From contig CM019063.1 in NCBI GenBank assembly GCA_009667805.1, positions 406,974,959 to 407,038,958 on the forward strand: a stretch of 64,000 bases of DNA. Direction: 5' to 3'. The translations under genes were made by a program, and so were the position numbers. Source of the DNA: Leptobrachium leishanense (taxonomy: Eukaryota > Chordata > Amphibia > Anura > Megophryidae). Under the pieces are notes generated by a model that saw nothing but the letters and a program-made list of their open reading frames with translations, made no database searches and was not told where the DNA came from. Positions 34,620 through 44,931 of the stretch are shown here, one piece after another (positions within the stretch are counted from its first letter, which is position 1; every line of letters begins with the position of its first letter).

Positions 34620-35025
34620 TAATGCTATAACCTCCGATCCAGGACCAGCACCTTACTTGCAATACCACAATACAAAAAGACAGTGGCTCGATCCTCATTT
34701 TCCTACAGAGCACCGCAATTATGGAATAACCTCCCAGACACTATCAAATCTTCCCCCAGTCTTATGTCACTCAAGAGCTCCTTACTAACATACCTCAATA
34801 CAGAATGCGCCTGTATACATGTAACATAATGATTATTTTTCTACATATTTATTTTCTGTTAACCTGTATATTTGTGTTGTTTTTTAATATCTTGCATTGT
34901 ATTACTTTGTATTTCTGTAACTGTAACACTTCAATGTTCTTGAACCCAGGACATACTTGAAAACGAGAGAAATCTCAATGTATCCTTCCTGGTAAAATCC
35001 TTTATAAATAAATAAATAAATTAAG
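34620..35025 (+). pseudogene. L2-clade LINE, 3' end
   Basis: The frame ending at 34829 reads FSYRAPQLWNNLPDTIKSSP then SLMSLKSSLLTYLNTE and a stop, the C-terminal signature of L2-type LINEs (RAP.LWN.LP..I..S.SL..FK..LKT.L). The 3' UTR ends with the CCCAGGACATAC...CTCAATGTATCCTTCC tail and an (ATAA)n end. This tail is identical to that of the tRNA-derived SINEs at 25150 and 47899. Confidence 0.85.
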
Positions 35026-35280
35026 TGAAAACATGAAATGAATACACTGTGGGGCATGCATCCTATCCATTAACTCTTAAAATGCCAGTTATCAAGAGAA
35101 AACATGAAATATATACACTGTGAGACATGGCGTCTACTCATTAACTCCTAAAATGCCATTAATAAAGGAAAAAATAAAATATATACTGTGAGTAATGAAA
35201 CCTGCCCATTAACCCTTAATATACAACTAAACCAAGGCACAAATTAAAGTAATACCCAATGTAATATATAGTCTGACCAT

Positions 35281-35530
35281 TAACCCTGTCACTGCTGAGC
35301 TATTTCCAACCTTTGGAAAAAATTGTTACATTTGTATTTGATTTTTTATGATTTTGTCTTTAATCTGAATATGGTCATGTTGGGTATCATTGGAAAGGCC
35401 ACAGGCTGCCCTTTCCAATGACACCTAGATCATGTAGGATGCAGAGGGCGGGAGATATCGCAATCATAAAATGTGGGGGAAGCTGAATATAACCCTTTTA
35501 AGGGGTTGTAAAGATAGAATTCAATTATAC
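35281..35530. repeat. Fragment of the TTAA palindrome family
   Basis: TTAACCCTGTCACTGCTGAG at the left, then GGAAAGGCCACAGGCTGCCC and TTTCCAATGACACC, corresponding to family blocks in rearranged order. No right terminus. Confidence 0.55.
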
Positions 35531-35799
35531 TATATAGACAGGACCGGTGCTAGGCTATTTTGCGCCCTAGGCCAGACCAGCTACTTGCGCCCCCCCAAAA
35601 AAACACGTGACATGTATGAGCGTATCAGAGTGCCACAGCAATAATACTCACAGTAATGTGCAGTGTGTATGAGTGTATCACAGAGCTCCACAGCAAAAAA
35701 CCTCAGTTATGTAATTTATTTATTCAACCCCCAGCATATCAATTCATCACCTCCCAAAGGATATCAATTGTCATGTTATTCATTAACCTCCTGCCCACC

Positions 35800-37285
35800 A
35801 GACCAATTCAATTCACCCTCCCCATTCACCAGATCAATTCATCACCCCCACTCACCAGATCAATTCACCCCCACTCACCAGATCAATTCACCCCCACTCA
35901 CCAGATCAATTCACCCCCCCACTCACCAGATCAACTCACCCCCGACTCACCAGATCAATTCATCACCCCCCCCACTCACCAGATCAATTCATTACCCCCC
36001 ACTCACCAGATCAATAAATGACCCCCACTCACCAGATCAATTCATCACCCCCACTCACCAGATCAACTCACCCCCACTCACCAGATCAATTCATCACCCC
36101 CCACTTACCAGATCAATTCAGCACCCCCACTCACTAGATCAATTCATCATCCCCACTCACCAGATTAACTCACCCCACTCACCAGATCAATTAATTACCC
36201 CCCACTCACCAGATCAATTCATTACCCCCCACTCACCAGATCAATAAATGACCCCCACTCACCAGATCAATTCATCACCCCCCACTCACCAGATCAATTC
36301 AGCACCCCCACTCACTAGATCAATTCATCATCCCCACTCACCAGATTAACTCACCCCACTCACCAGATCAATTAATTACCCCCCACTCACCAGATCAATT
36401 CATTACCCCCCACTCACCAGATCAATCAATTCACCCCCCCTCACCATATCAATTCACCCCCCACTCACCAGATCCGCTCACACCCACTCACCAGATCAAT
36501 TCATTACCCCCCACTCACCAGATCAATTAATCACCCCCCCACTCACCAGATCAATTAATCACCCCCCCACTCACCAGATCAATTCATCACCCCCCACTCA
36601 CCAGATCAAGTCACCACCCCCCACTCACCAGATCAATTCATCACCCCCCACTCACCAGATCAATTGATCACCCCCCCACTCACCAGATCAATGTATTACC
36701 CCCCACTCACCAGATCAATTGATCACCCCCCACTCACCAGATCAATTCATTACCCCCCCCACTCACCAGATCAATTCATTAACCCCACTCACCAGATCAA
36801 TTCATTACCCCCCACTCACCAGATCAACTCACCCCCACTCACCAGATCAATTCATCACCCCCACTCACCAGATCAATTCATCACCCCCCCACTCACCAGA
36901 TCAATTCATCACCCCCCCACTCACCAGATCAATTCATTACCCCCCACTCACCAGATCAATTCATCATCCCCCCACTCACCAGATCAATTCACCCCCCCAC
37001 TTACCAGATCAACTCACCCCACTCACCAGATTAATTCATCACTCCCCACTCACCAGATCAATAAATGACCCCCACTCACCAGATCAATTCACCCCCACTC
37101 ACCAGATCAATTCACCCCCACTCACCAGATCAATTCACCCCCCCACTCACCAGATCAACTCACCCCCACTCACCAGATTAATTCATTACCCCCCCACTCA
37201 CCATATCAAGTAGTTACCCCCCCACTCACCAGATCAATTCATCACCCCCTCCCACTGACCAGATCAATTCAATTCACCCCGCCCC
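35800..37285 (+). repeat. About 1.5 kb minisatellite, 21-27-bp units
   Basis: Repeats of CACTCACCAGATCAATTCAT plus CACCCCC, with lengths varying by the number of C residues and the presence of ATCA or ATTA. Some blocks of several units are themselves duplicated (for example 36000-36180 and 36240-36420). Open frames of 120-190 codons across it are repeat artefacts. Confidence 0.95.
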
Positions 37286-37385
37286 CCACACTCACCATTG
37301 AAAGAACATCTGTGGGGACACAGGACAAAACACATAGTATACTACATACACAACACCCTCCATATACTGCATACACACTGCACAT

Positions 37386-38158
37386 TAGGCTTGTGCACCG
37401 ATTTTTTTTTTCGGTTCGATTCGGTTCGATTTGTTCGGATGTTTAAACTTTTCGATTCGGCTCGTTTCGACCGATTTCTGTTTCGATTCGGTTCGGCTTG
37501 TTTTTCGTGTACATTTTTTTTTCGGAATATCGACCATTTTTTCGTATTTTCGGGTCACTTTGCTCGTTTTTTGTATCGACTTTTCCGAAATTTCGGAAAT
37601 TTTCGTTTTTTCGGAACGTCTGTTCTCCTCGTTTCAAAGTATCTATGATAATTGTGGCGATTCTATCGTGTTTTTTTTTTTATTAAATAAAGATCCTTTT
37701 TTTCTTATGAATAATTGAATATACATTTCACAACTTTATTTAATCATATTAAAATGGTATGAAAGCCAAGGAACAAAAAAAATGAAGAAAACGATTTAAA
37801 AAACGCTAAACTGACCCAAATGCCACAAGAAACAAGTGATACGCATTTACAAATACAAAATTTACAGAATCAGCGATATAACCGATAATAGTTAAATATA
37901 CGATGTCCAGAATTACCGAAATGGAACCGAAATCACGAATGGAACCGAAATCATGAATAGAGCAAAAATAAATTTCGATTTGACACATTTCAAGTCCATT
38001 CGAAAAATCCGAAAATTTTTCGTTTCGACTCGGAAAACTTTTCGGATCTATCGGTTTTCGGGTCCGACTCGATTCGGAAATTCGGCCGAATCCGAAAACA
38101 CGAATCGGGAAATTTCGTGAAAATTCAGATTTTCCGAAACCCGGAACGCACATCCCTA
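37386..38158. mobile_element. hAT-type element, TAGGCTTGTGCACCG...CACATCCCTA family (copy 1)
   Basis: Left end TAGGCTTGTGCACCGATTTT and right end GAACGCACATCCCTA. Target duplication CTGCACAT (37378-37385) against CTGCACAC (38159-38166), 7 of 8. The arms are dense in TTCGGTTCGATTCGG and CCGAAAATTTTCG words. Nested in the 35539-38763 element. Confidence 0.88.
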
Positions 38159-38810
38159 CTGCACACAGCATACACATTTAAGTACACACAGCACATAGAT
38201 GACATCTACACAAATGCATACACCCACAACAGATTTACACTGACAGAGAGACACACACCCTAAGGTCCTTTGCTTTTTTGTGCCCTTTGCTTTTCCTTAC
38301 ACCTCTCTCCCTTTGACCCCCCCTACCTGCAGCAGTTATACACACACACTGATCATCCGGATACAGTGCGATACGATACGTACCACATTAGGCGCAGCTT
38401 TGTCTCAGTCTCCTCGTCATCCAGCAGCTCTGCCTCCTTCATGCGAGATGGGACCCCACACAGTACAGGAAGCCAGCGACTGTCGTGAGGCGCGTGCTGC
38501 CGCCGGCACCAACATGTGCCGGCGCACGTTGTCTACGTCAGCCGCTGGCGTCGCCGTAAAGGAGCAGTGGTCGACAGAGGCAAGCGGCAGCTCACGGCTG
38601 GCGTGCGGCAGCGCGGACTAAATAAATTGCGGCGGCCGGGAAGGGGGAACTGGGGCACAACGAATGATTTTTTTCCTGCTTCAGTGGTCGGGCCGGCTGC
38701 GTCCTAGGCGGGCACTGCGCTCTAGGCGGTCTCCTAGCTCGCCTAGCGGCAGCGCCGGCCCTGTATATAGATGTGTTCTGTCTGCAATAGGCACACTTAT
38801 ACATAATATT

Positions 38811-39345
38811 AACCCCTTCCCGATCACTGATGTACCATGTATGTCCGATCGGGAAGTCTCCCTTAGTCCTGTGGACGTACATGGTACATCAGGGTCTCCT
38901 AACCTCCCTCCCTCCTGATTCTCACCTCCCTCGCTGGGCTCCACCAGAGTTCTGGCAGGCTGGAAGCCTGCCCCTCCTTTTCGGGGCCCAGCAGGCGCAA
39001 TGACATCATCACACTGCCCGATGATGTCATTGCGAGGTGCCCCCGGCACCTGCAGTGTAAAGCAGGAAGGGGGGGCTCCTTTGGAGCCCTTTATCTCCCC
39101 AACAGTTGAAGATAGCCACAAACCAATTGCACTGCTGGAAAGGAGAGAGTCTCCCCTTTTCAACGGTGTATAGATTTAACCATTTTGCTGATGGATCGCG
39201 ATTCAAACCCAGAGATGGCTGACATCTTGGATGTCTGCCAAGCCTTCGGGTCACCCCCCCACCCACTGACATCCTTACCATATGTGTGAGGATGTCAGTG
39301 GGTCAGTTAACCCTCTAGCTGCCAAGTGGAGATAAGGGGATCCTT
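38811..39345. mobile_element. TTAA palindrome element, truncated copy
   Basis: Begins after TTAA (38809-38812 overlap) with CCCCTTCCCGATCACTGATG. Successive hairpins include GTACCATGTATGTCC...GGACGTACATGGTAC, GCAATGACATCATC...GATGATGTCATTGC, GGCTGACATCTTGGATGTC and ACTGACATCC...GGATGTCAGT. It stops in the block corresponding to 21860 of the first copy. Confidence 0.75.
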
Positions 39346-39346
39346 A

Positions 39347-39480
39347 TGTTTTTTAATCTGCTGTTTTGCAGCTGCTTTTCCCTGCACTTCGGGGACCCTG
39401 CGGTGAATGAGGAATTTGATTTCCCAAAGTGCGGGGAACGAGAGAGCACCGAAATGGTGCTCTCTGGATAATCCCTCTAA
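39347..39480. repeat. CAGGGTTATTC family fragment
   Basis: Contains CTGCTTTTCCCTGCACTTCG, GGGGACCCTGCGGTGAAT and an end GCTCTCTGGATAATCCCT, corresponding to the terminal part of the 59737 copy. It abuts the truncated TTAA element. Confidence 0.6.
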
Positions 39481-39611
39481 TGACCTCTTAGTGCAGCCAA
39501 TGGGTTTCAAGATTTTCATGGATAAATATTGCATTGAATTAACAGAGTGCTGCATTATACCAACAAAACGTTTTTTCATGTTTAAAGTGGGTAGGGTGGC
39601 TTGGTTCATTG

Positions 39612-40496
39612 TAGGCTTGTGCACCGATTTTTTTTTTTCGGTTCGATTCGGTTAGATTTGTTAGGATGTTTAAAATTTTCGATTCGGCTCGTTTCGACCG
39701 ATTTCTGTTTCGATTCGGTTCGGTTCGGCTCATTTTTCGTGTACATTTTTTTTCGGAATATCGACCATTTTTCTTGTTTTCGGGTCACTTTGCTCGTTTT
39801 TTGTATCGACTTTTCGTGATTTCGGAAATTTTCGTTTTTTCGGAACGTCTGTTCTCCTCGTTTCAAAGTGTCTAACTCTATTCGTTTTGACGTAAACTAC
39901 TATGGTTTACTTTTTTTATACTTTATATATTTTTTTATAATAAATTTTTGGTTTGTTTTTCGGATCCCATAATTCATTCTGTCGATACGATAATTCTGGC
40001 GATTATATCGTGTTTTTTTTTTTATTAAATAAATAAAGATCCTTTTTTTCTTATGAATATACATTTCACAACTTTATTTAATCATATTAAAATGGTATGA
40101 AAGCCAAGGAACAAAAAAAATGAACAAAACGATTTAAAAAACGCTAAACTGACCCGAATGCCACAAGAAACAAGTGATACGCATTTACAAATACAAAATT
40201 TACAGAATCAGCGATATAACCGATAATAGTTAAATATACGATGTCCAGAATTACCGAAATGGAACTGAAATCACGAATGGAACCGAAATCATGAATGGAG
40301 CAAAAATAAATTTCGATTTGACACATTTCAAGTCCATTCGAAAAATCCGAAAAATTTTCGTTTCGGCTCGGAAAACTTTTCGGATCTGTCGGTTTTCGGG
40401 TCCGATCCGATTCGGAAATTCGGCCGAATCCGAAGACACGAATCGGGAAATTGCGTGAAAATTCCGAAATTCCGAAACCAGAAACGCACATCCCTA
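39612..40496. mobile_element. hAT-type element, TAGG...CCTA family (copy 2) with 8-bp target duplication
   Basis: Left end TAGGCTTGTGCACCGATTTT, right end AACGCACATCCCTA. Perfect duplication GTTCATTG at 39604-39611 and 40497-40504. Same interior as the 37386 copy (AAAGATCCTTTTTTTCTTAT, TTATTTAATCATATTAAAAT, CATTCGAAAAATCCG). Confidence 0.95.
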
Positions 40497-40504
40497 GTTC
40501 ATTG

Positions 40505-41890
40505 CTTTTCATTAAGGAAGGCAAATCTGATGCTGTGAAATGGTTTTATCTTATGTTTAATTTTTACGTAATTTTAACTGAATATGTTACGTTGCTCAAT
40601 AGTATACTAAGTATTAATATCACTTTACAACATAATAAGTCATTGATTTGACATTTTAAGCAAGTGAAGGAAGTTGTTATAGGTTGTTATTTTAGTTTGA
40701 GCTTCATAGTTGATGATTCCAAGACTGAGACGGCAAGATGAAAGCATTATAAAGTGTGTGCTCTCTCACGAGGGGTTAGGATAACTCGCTGTTATAGACT
40801 CTTGCAATAGCAGTTTTCCCAAGGACTTCGAAAAGTGCATTGTTAAGGACTTGCTTTTCAGTTATGCCTTTATTGTTTGTAATCCCTAATAACAGCTGTC
40901 TGCAGGAAAGAATCCGAGAACAGGAAAGATTAGATCTCTTGTCTTAAACTCCTATACAAAGCAATAGTGTATATTTTAGGATACCCTTAGTAATGCTTTT
41001 TAATATATACAATAAACCAAAGGAACACAGTTGAGATCTATTTTATGGTTCTGTTAGAACTAACAATTGTTAAGGCACGCGTAAATCTGATCTAGTAAAT
41101 TATATTTTGAATCTCCTGGATATGCCATACGTCCTCCTGGCAAATGAGTCATTTCTCCCTTCCAGTCATTTATGATTTTTTTTCACTAATTTTACCTTGT
41201 TTGTATATAGAAACATAGAAACATAGAAACATGTCGGCAGATAAGAACCTTTCGGCCCATCTAGTCTGCCCAATTACATGGATACTTTACCTGGATTTAT
41301 CTTTTGTTTATATTAAGTATCATAGTTTGTAGATTTGATACTGATTATTTGTTAAACCAGGAACATATTGGAAAATAGTAATAGTAGACCAAATAGCTCA
41401 GCATTAAAAAAAGAAAAGCGAAAAAAAAAGGAATATTTAGATTTTTTTTTTTTTTCCTTTCTGACCCATAATGTAACATTCACGATTTCATGCCAACACT
41501 TTTCTAGTTTAGTTTCTAAGTTTAGTTTGCCGGAATAGTCAGAACCTTCCAACGGTGCTAATAATAAAATACTTGGTTATACTGTGTTAACTGAGTTTGC
41601 GCCCTAATTTATATTTGTTTTCCTTTATGTTAAAGAAGCAGCTATGCCCTATATACTTTACTAGGCAACATGAAAAAGAAAGATTTTTTTAGAGCTAGTG
41701 GGTTCGAAATATAAGGCTGAATTTACAAAAGTGGCAAGGAAGGAATAAGGCATTTTATGAAGTTTTAGAAATAATACCACCTCACAAAAGCACAATGATG
41801 CCCTAACTAACCTATGATAACTTCTACTAAAATGCCAAGTATAGTTAGTTTCCAGTACTATACTTAATGAATTAAAGCTTTTAAGACTTA
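40505..41890. other. Intron sequence, mostly unassigned
   Basis: AT-rich; the only recognised piece is a CR1/Rex1-like 3' end at 41212-41311. Confidence 0.5.
41212..41311 (-). repeat. CR1/Rex1-like LINE 3' end fragment
   Basis: On the minus strand: AAATCCAGGTAAAGTATCCA, TTGGGCAGACTAGATGGGCC, GAAAGGTTCTTATCTGCCGA, then ATGTTTC repeats. Nearly identical to the 3' UTR of the 10397-10925 copy. Confidence 0.88.
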
Positions 41891-41894
41891 TATA

Positions 41895-44000
41895 CAGTTA
41901 CAAGTATTTATAAAGCGCTAACAAGTTCCATAGCGCTGTACAATGGGTGAGACAGAATAGCAAATATACCTGTACATACATAACACACACAGAACAGTAG
42001 GAGAGAGGACCCTGCTTGAGAGTTTACAATCTAAGAGGAGAGGGGTGACAAACTAGGTGAGCGTAAATGGCTGAGTGTGTGATGTTCCATGGTGCATGTG
42101 GGCATGGTGGGAAGATGGCGCAAGAAATGTACAGTTGGGGAATTATGGAGTGAGATGATATGCTTCTCTGAAGTAATGTTTTCAGAGACTTCTTGAAGGA
42201 CTGGAGAGACGGAGAGCGTCTAATGTTGCGCTGGAGGGAGTTCCATAGAAAGGGGTCAGCTCTGGAGAAGTCCTGAAGGCGAGAGTTGGGTGGGCATTTA
42301 CAGGGAGCTGATAGCTTCAGATCATTGGCAGAGCAAAGTTGTCAGGATGGGATGTACCTGCTGATAAGTAGGGATGGGCGTTCGGTTTGATTCAAACGTA
42401 AGTTCGAATCGAACATTGGCCGTTCGGGTGCTCGGTGAACGCCGAACATTATGGGATGTTCGCGGTTTGTTCGACCGCGGACATTCCATAATAAAAAATG
42501 CGTCCACAGGTCTCCTAAATGTACCGGCAGCTGCCGGTACATTTAGGAGACCTGTGGCTGTGGCCCCCGTAACTCACCTGTCCTGCAGCTGTCCCGGCCT
42601 CCTGTTCCCCGGTCCATCAGCTCCTCCGGTCCGTCTGGCCGCGGCTCCTCTGCCCCACGTCTTCATGCTGAATGATCTGATTGGGCAAAGTCCTGCACCC
42701 AACCTGGACTTTGCCCAATCAGGGCTCAATATTGAATTAGAGCTCTGATTGGGCAAAGTCCAGGTCACCTGCAGGACTTTGCCCAATCAGAGCTCAGCAT
42801 GAAGATGAGCTTTAACCAAGCTCTGATTGGTTAAAGTCTTGCGCCGACTTTAACCAATCAGAGCTTGGTTAAAGCTCTGCCCCACACCTCATCTTCATGC
42901 TGAGCTCTGATTGGACAAAGTCCTGCAGCTGACCTGGACTTTGCCCAATCAGGGCTCAATATTGAATTAGAGCCCTGATTGGGCAAAGTCCTGGTCAGGC
43001 GCAGGACTTTGCCCAATCAGATCATTCAGCATGAAGATGTGGGGCAGAGGAGCCACGGCCAGATGGACCGGAGGAGCTGATGGACCGGGGAACAGGAGGC
43101 CGGGACAGCTGCAGGACAGGTGAGTTACGGGGGCCGGGGGCCGCAGCCACAGGTCTCCTAAATGTGCCGCCGGTACATTTAGGAGAACTGTGAACACATT
43201 TTGCGTGTTCGGCCCCCTTTGATTAACATTGTGTTCGAGTTCATATTCGAACAGTTCGGCTGTTCGGATATGAACCGAACACAGGGGTGTTCGGCTCATC
43301 ACTGCTGATAAGGAAGAAGATGTAGTCGGGGGTGCGGTTATGGAGAGCTTTGTACATGACGACTAGTATTTTGAATGGTTTTCTAAAGGAAGCAGGGAGC
43401 CAGTGCAGAGATTGACAAAGGGGTGAGGTGCGAGAGGTGCGTGAGGTGGATGAGCATAGCACAGGCGTTCTTTACAGACTGCAGAGGGAGAATCTGGGAT
43501 CTCTTAAGTCCGAAGAGTCAAAAAAGACCCCGAGGCAACGAGCCTGAAAGGTAGAAGTAATGGTGGCACCATTCACCTGAAGGGAAATGAGTGCAGGGAT
43601 GATGTTTTTAGAGGAAGGTAGGACGAGAAGTTCAGTTTTAGAGAGGTTGAGCTTTAGGAAACGTGAAGTCATCAAGTCAGAGATAGCCGACAGACAGGCA
43701 GTAACACATTCCAACACAGGAGGAGAGAGATCGGTGGAGGAAAGGTAGATTTGGGTGTCGTCAGCATAGAGATGATATTGGAGTCCATAGAAAGAAATGC
43801 TGTTACCCAGAGAGGCAGTATAGATCAAGTAGAATAGGGGACTCGGAACAGAGCCTTGAGGCACCCCAACTAAGAGAGAAACCGGGGGTGAAGAGGCACC
43901 ACTGAAAGAGACACTAAAAGAGCGAAGCGAAAGATAGGAAGAGAACCAGGAGAGACCGATAGACCGGGGACCCACCCTGAGAATGACATACAATTCATTG
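41895..44000 (-). pseudogene. L2-clade LINE with reverse-transcriptase remnant, split by a hAT element
   Basis: Minus strand. The RT segment (43993-43472) reads [20 protein letters not shown], then [20 protein letters not shown] and [24 protein letters not shown] and YADDTQ are the catalytic-region motifs of L2-type reverse transcriptase. Downstream, in other frames, are LHWLPASFRKPFKILVVMYK, ALHNRTPDY and, past the inserted element, FSRADPFLWNSL...SPSLQSFKKSLKTLL. The 3' UTR ends ATTGTACAGCGCTATGGAAC, TTGTTAGCGCTTTATAAATA. Frameshifts and stops make it a pseudogene. A TAGG-ended hAT element (42369-43304) interrupts it. Confidence 0.9.
42369..43304. mobile_element. hAT-type element, TAGGGATGGGCG...CTCATCACTG, with 8-bp target duplication
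   Basis: Target duplication CTGATAAG at 42361-42368 and 43305-43312, exact. The element is a long palindrome: GGTCTCCTAAATGTACCGGC, CTGATTGGGCAAAGTCC and TGCAGGACTTTGCCCAATCA repeat in inverted order around the centre near 42840. It lies in the L2 LINE. Confidence 0.93.
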
Positions 44001-44931
44001 ATAGTTGACTGAGCTCTTTTCCCTTAGAATTACTATCAGTATTTGTTTTCAAACCACATAATAAGCAGAGACGCTGTTAAGGGTATTTTTCTTACTACAC
44101 TATATGACTTTGTTTGAATTGGTTTTAGTAGCTTATTGTGTCCTGCATCCTTTTGAGTGGTACTCATTAAATATGTAGGACTTTTGCCTAAGCTAGTAAA
44201 GTCGATGAATTCACTTCAGAGTCAGAGAGTGTTTATGTTCGCTACCCCAATCTACATATTCTATAAAAGACAAAAAACAGAGCATTTTCATAAGTAAAAT
44301 GGCTTTCTTCAAGTCTTTTCTTGAGAATCCCTTTTTCAAGTATTAGTTTGGTTTTATCCCCCTTGTTCAATCACTACACGTTAAAGGTCAAGGAAGTTTT
44401 AAGAGTCAGAGGGCATTTATCTTCCTTTTCAGCCATCCACAAGGATTAAAGTTTTGTATTTTAATCCTGTGTTGTGGTTTGCAGGACAATTCTGCCTGAA
44501 CTCACTGGAACTGGGCTTTAATGTGTATTTGGGATATTCCAACAACATCATATGAAAGATCATGAAGAATATGCAAAATGTATCTGTATCTCTATTATTG
44601 AACAATAGAATTTTTTTAAAACATCATGAAAGTCTAATGTCACTTATTGCTAATGCTTCAATTTGTTAGTCCCTTGTGTCACTTTTTGCTATCAGTTTTC
44701 CAGTAGTTGCTGGCCATTTACGGTACAGACTTTTGCAATTTCCTGTAGCTTTCAGACACTACCGTTTAAAATATTCATTATGGTTTCACATTTTTTAAGG
44801 TTTTCTGATTATGTTCAACTAAATAGATGTGTTTAGCACTAATGATAAATTAAATATAAATGTCTGCTGTTACACATGAAACTCCTGATGTTATGTCTTT
44901 ATATGGCTACACTATGTACTGCAGGGACGTG
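44001..44931. other. Intron sequence, no feature recognised
   Basis: AT-rich tract between the L2 LINE and the hAT-like element at 44932; no exon or repeat is identified. Confidence 0.5.

Larger units (their letters stand above)
33880..35290 (+). repeat. Degenerate 68-71-bp tandem repeat, interrupted twice
   Basis: Units contain CCCATTAACCC(T)AAAATGCCA, AATCAAGGGAAA and AATGAATACACTGTGAGGCAT. The CCATTAAC word recurs with 68-71-bp spacing at 33963/34031 and 35066/35137/35205/35276. The array is split by an LTR at 34090-34585 and an L2 LINE at about 34620-35025. Confidence 0.8.
35539..38763. mobile_element. 3.2-kb hAT-like non-autonomous element with 8-bp target duplication
   Basis: Left terminus CAGGACCGGTGCTAGGC, right terminus ending GCCTAGCGGCAGCGCCGGCC then CTG at 38763. 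The 8-bp flanks TATATAGA at 35531-35538 and 38764-38771 are identical, as expected for hAT. Contents in order: one to two units of the 55-bp minisatellite in reverse orientation, a 1.5-kb array of about 26-bp units, a nested TAGG-ended hAT element (37386-38158), and a GC-rich right part. No transposase is found. Confidence 0.9.

Noticed and set aside
35656..37213. Open frames of 121-194 codons rich in Ser, Pro and Gln
   Set aside because: Translation of the 21-27-bp minisatellite within the hAT-like element.
37298..37718. Phe/Arg-rich frames (FRFDSVRF type), repeated at 39601 and 57117
   Set aside because: They translate the TTCGGTTCGATTCGG-rich arms of the TAGG-ended hAT family; the repeated protein is a repeat effect.
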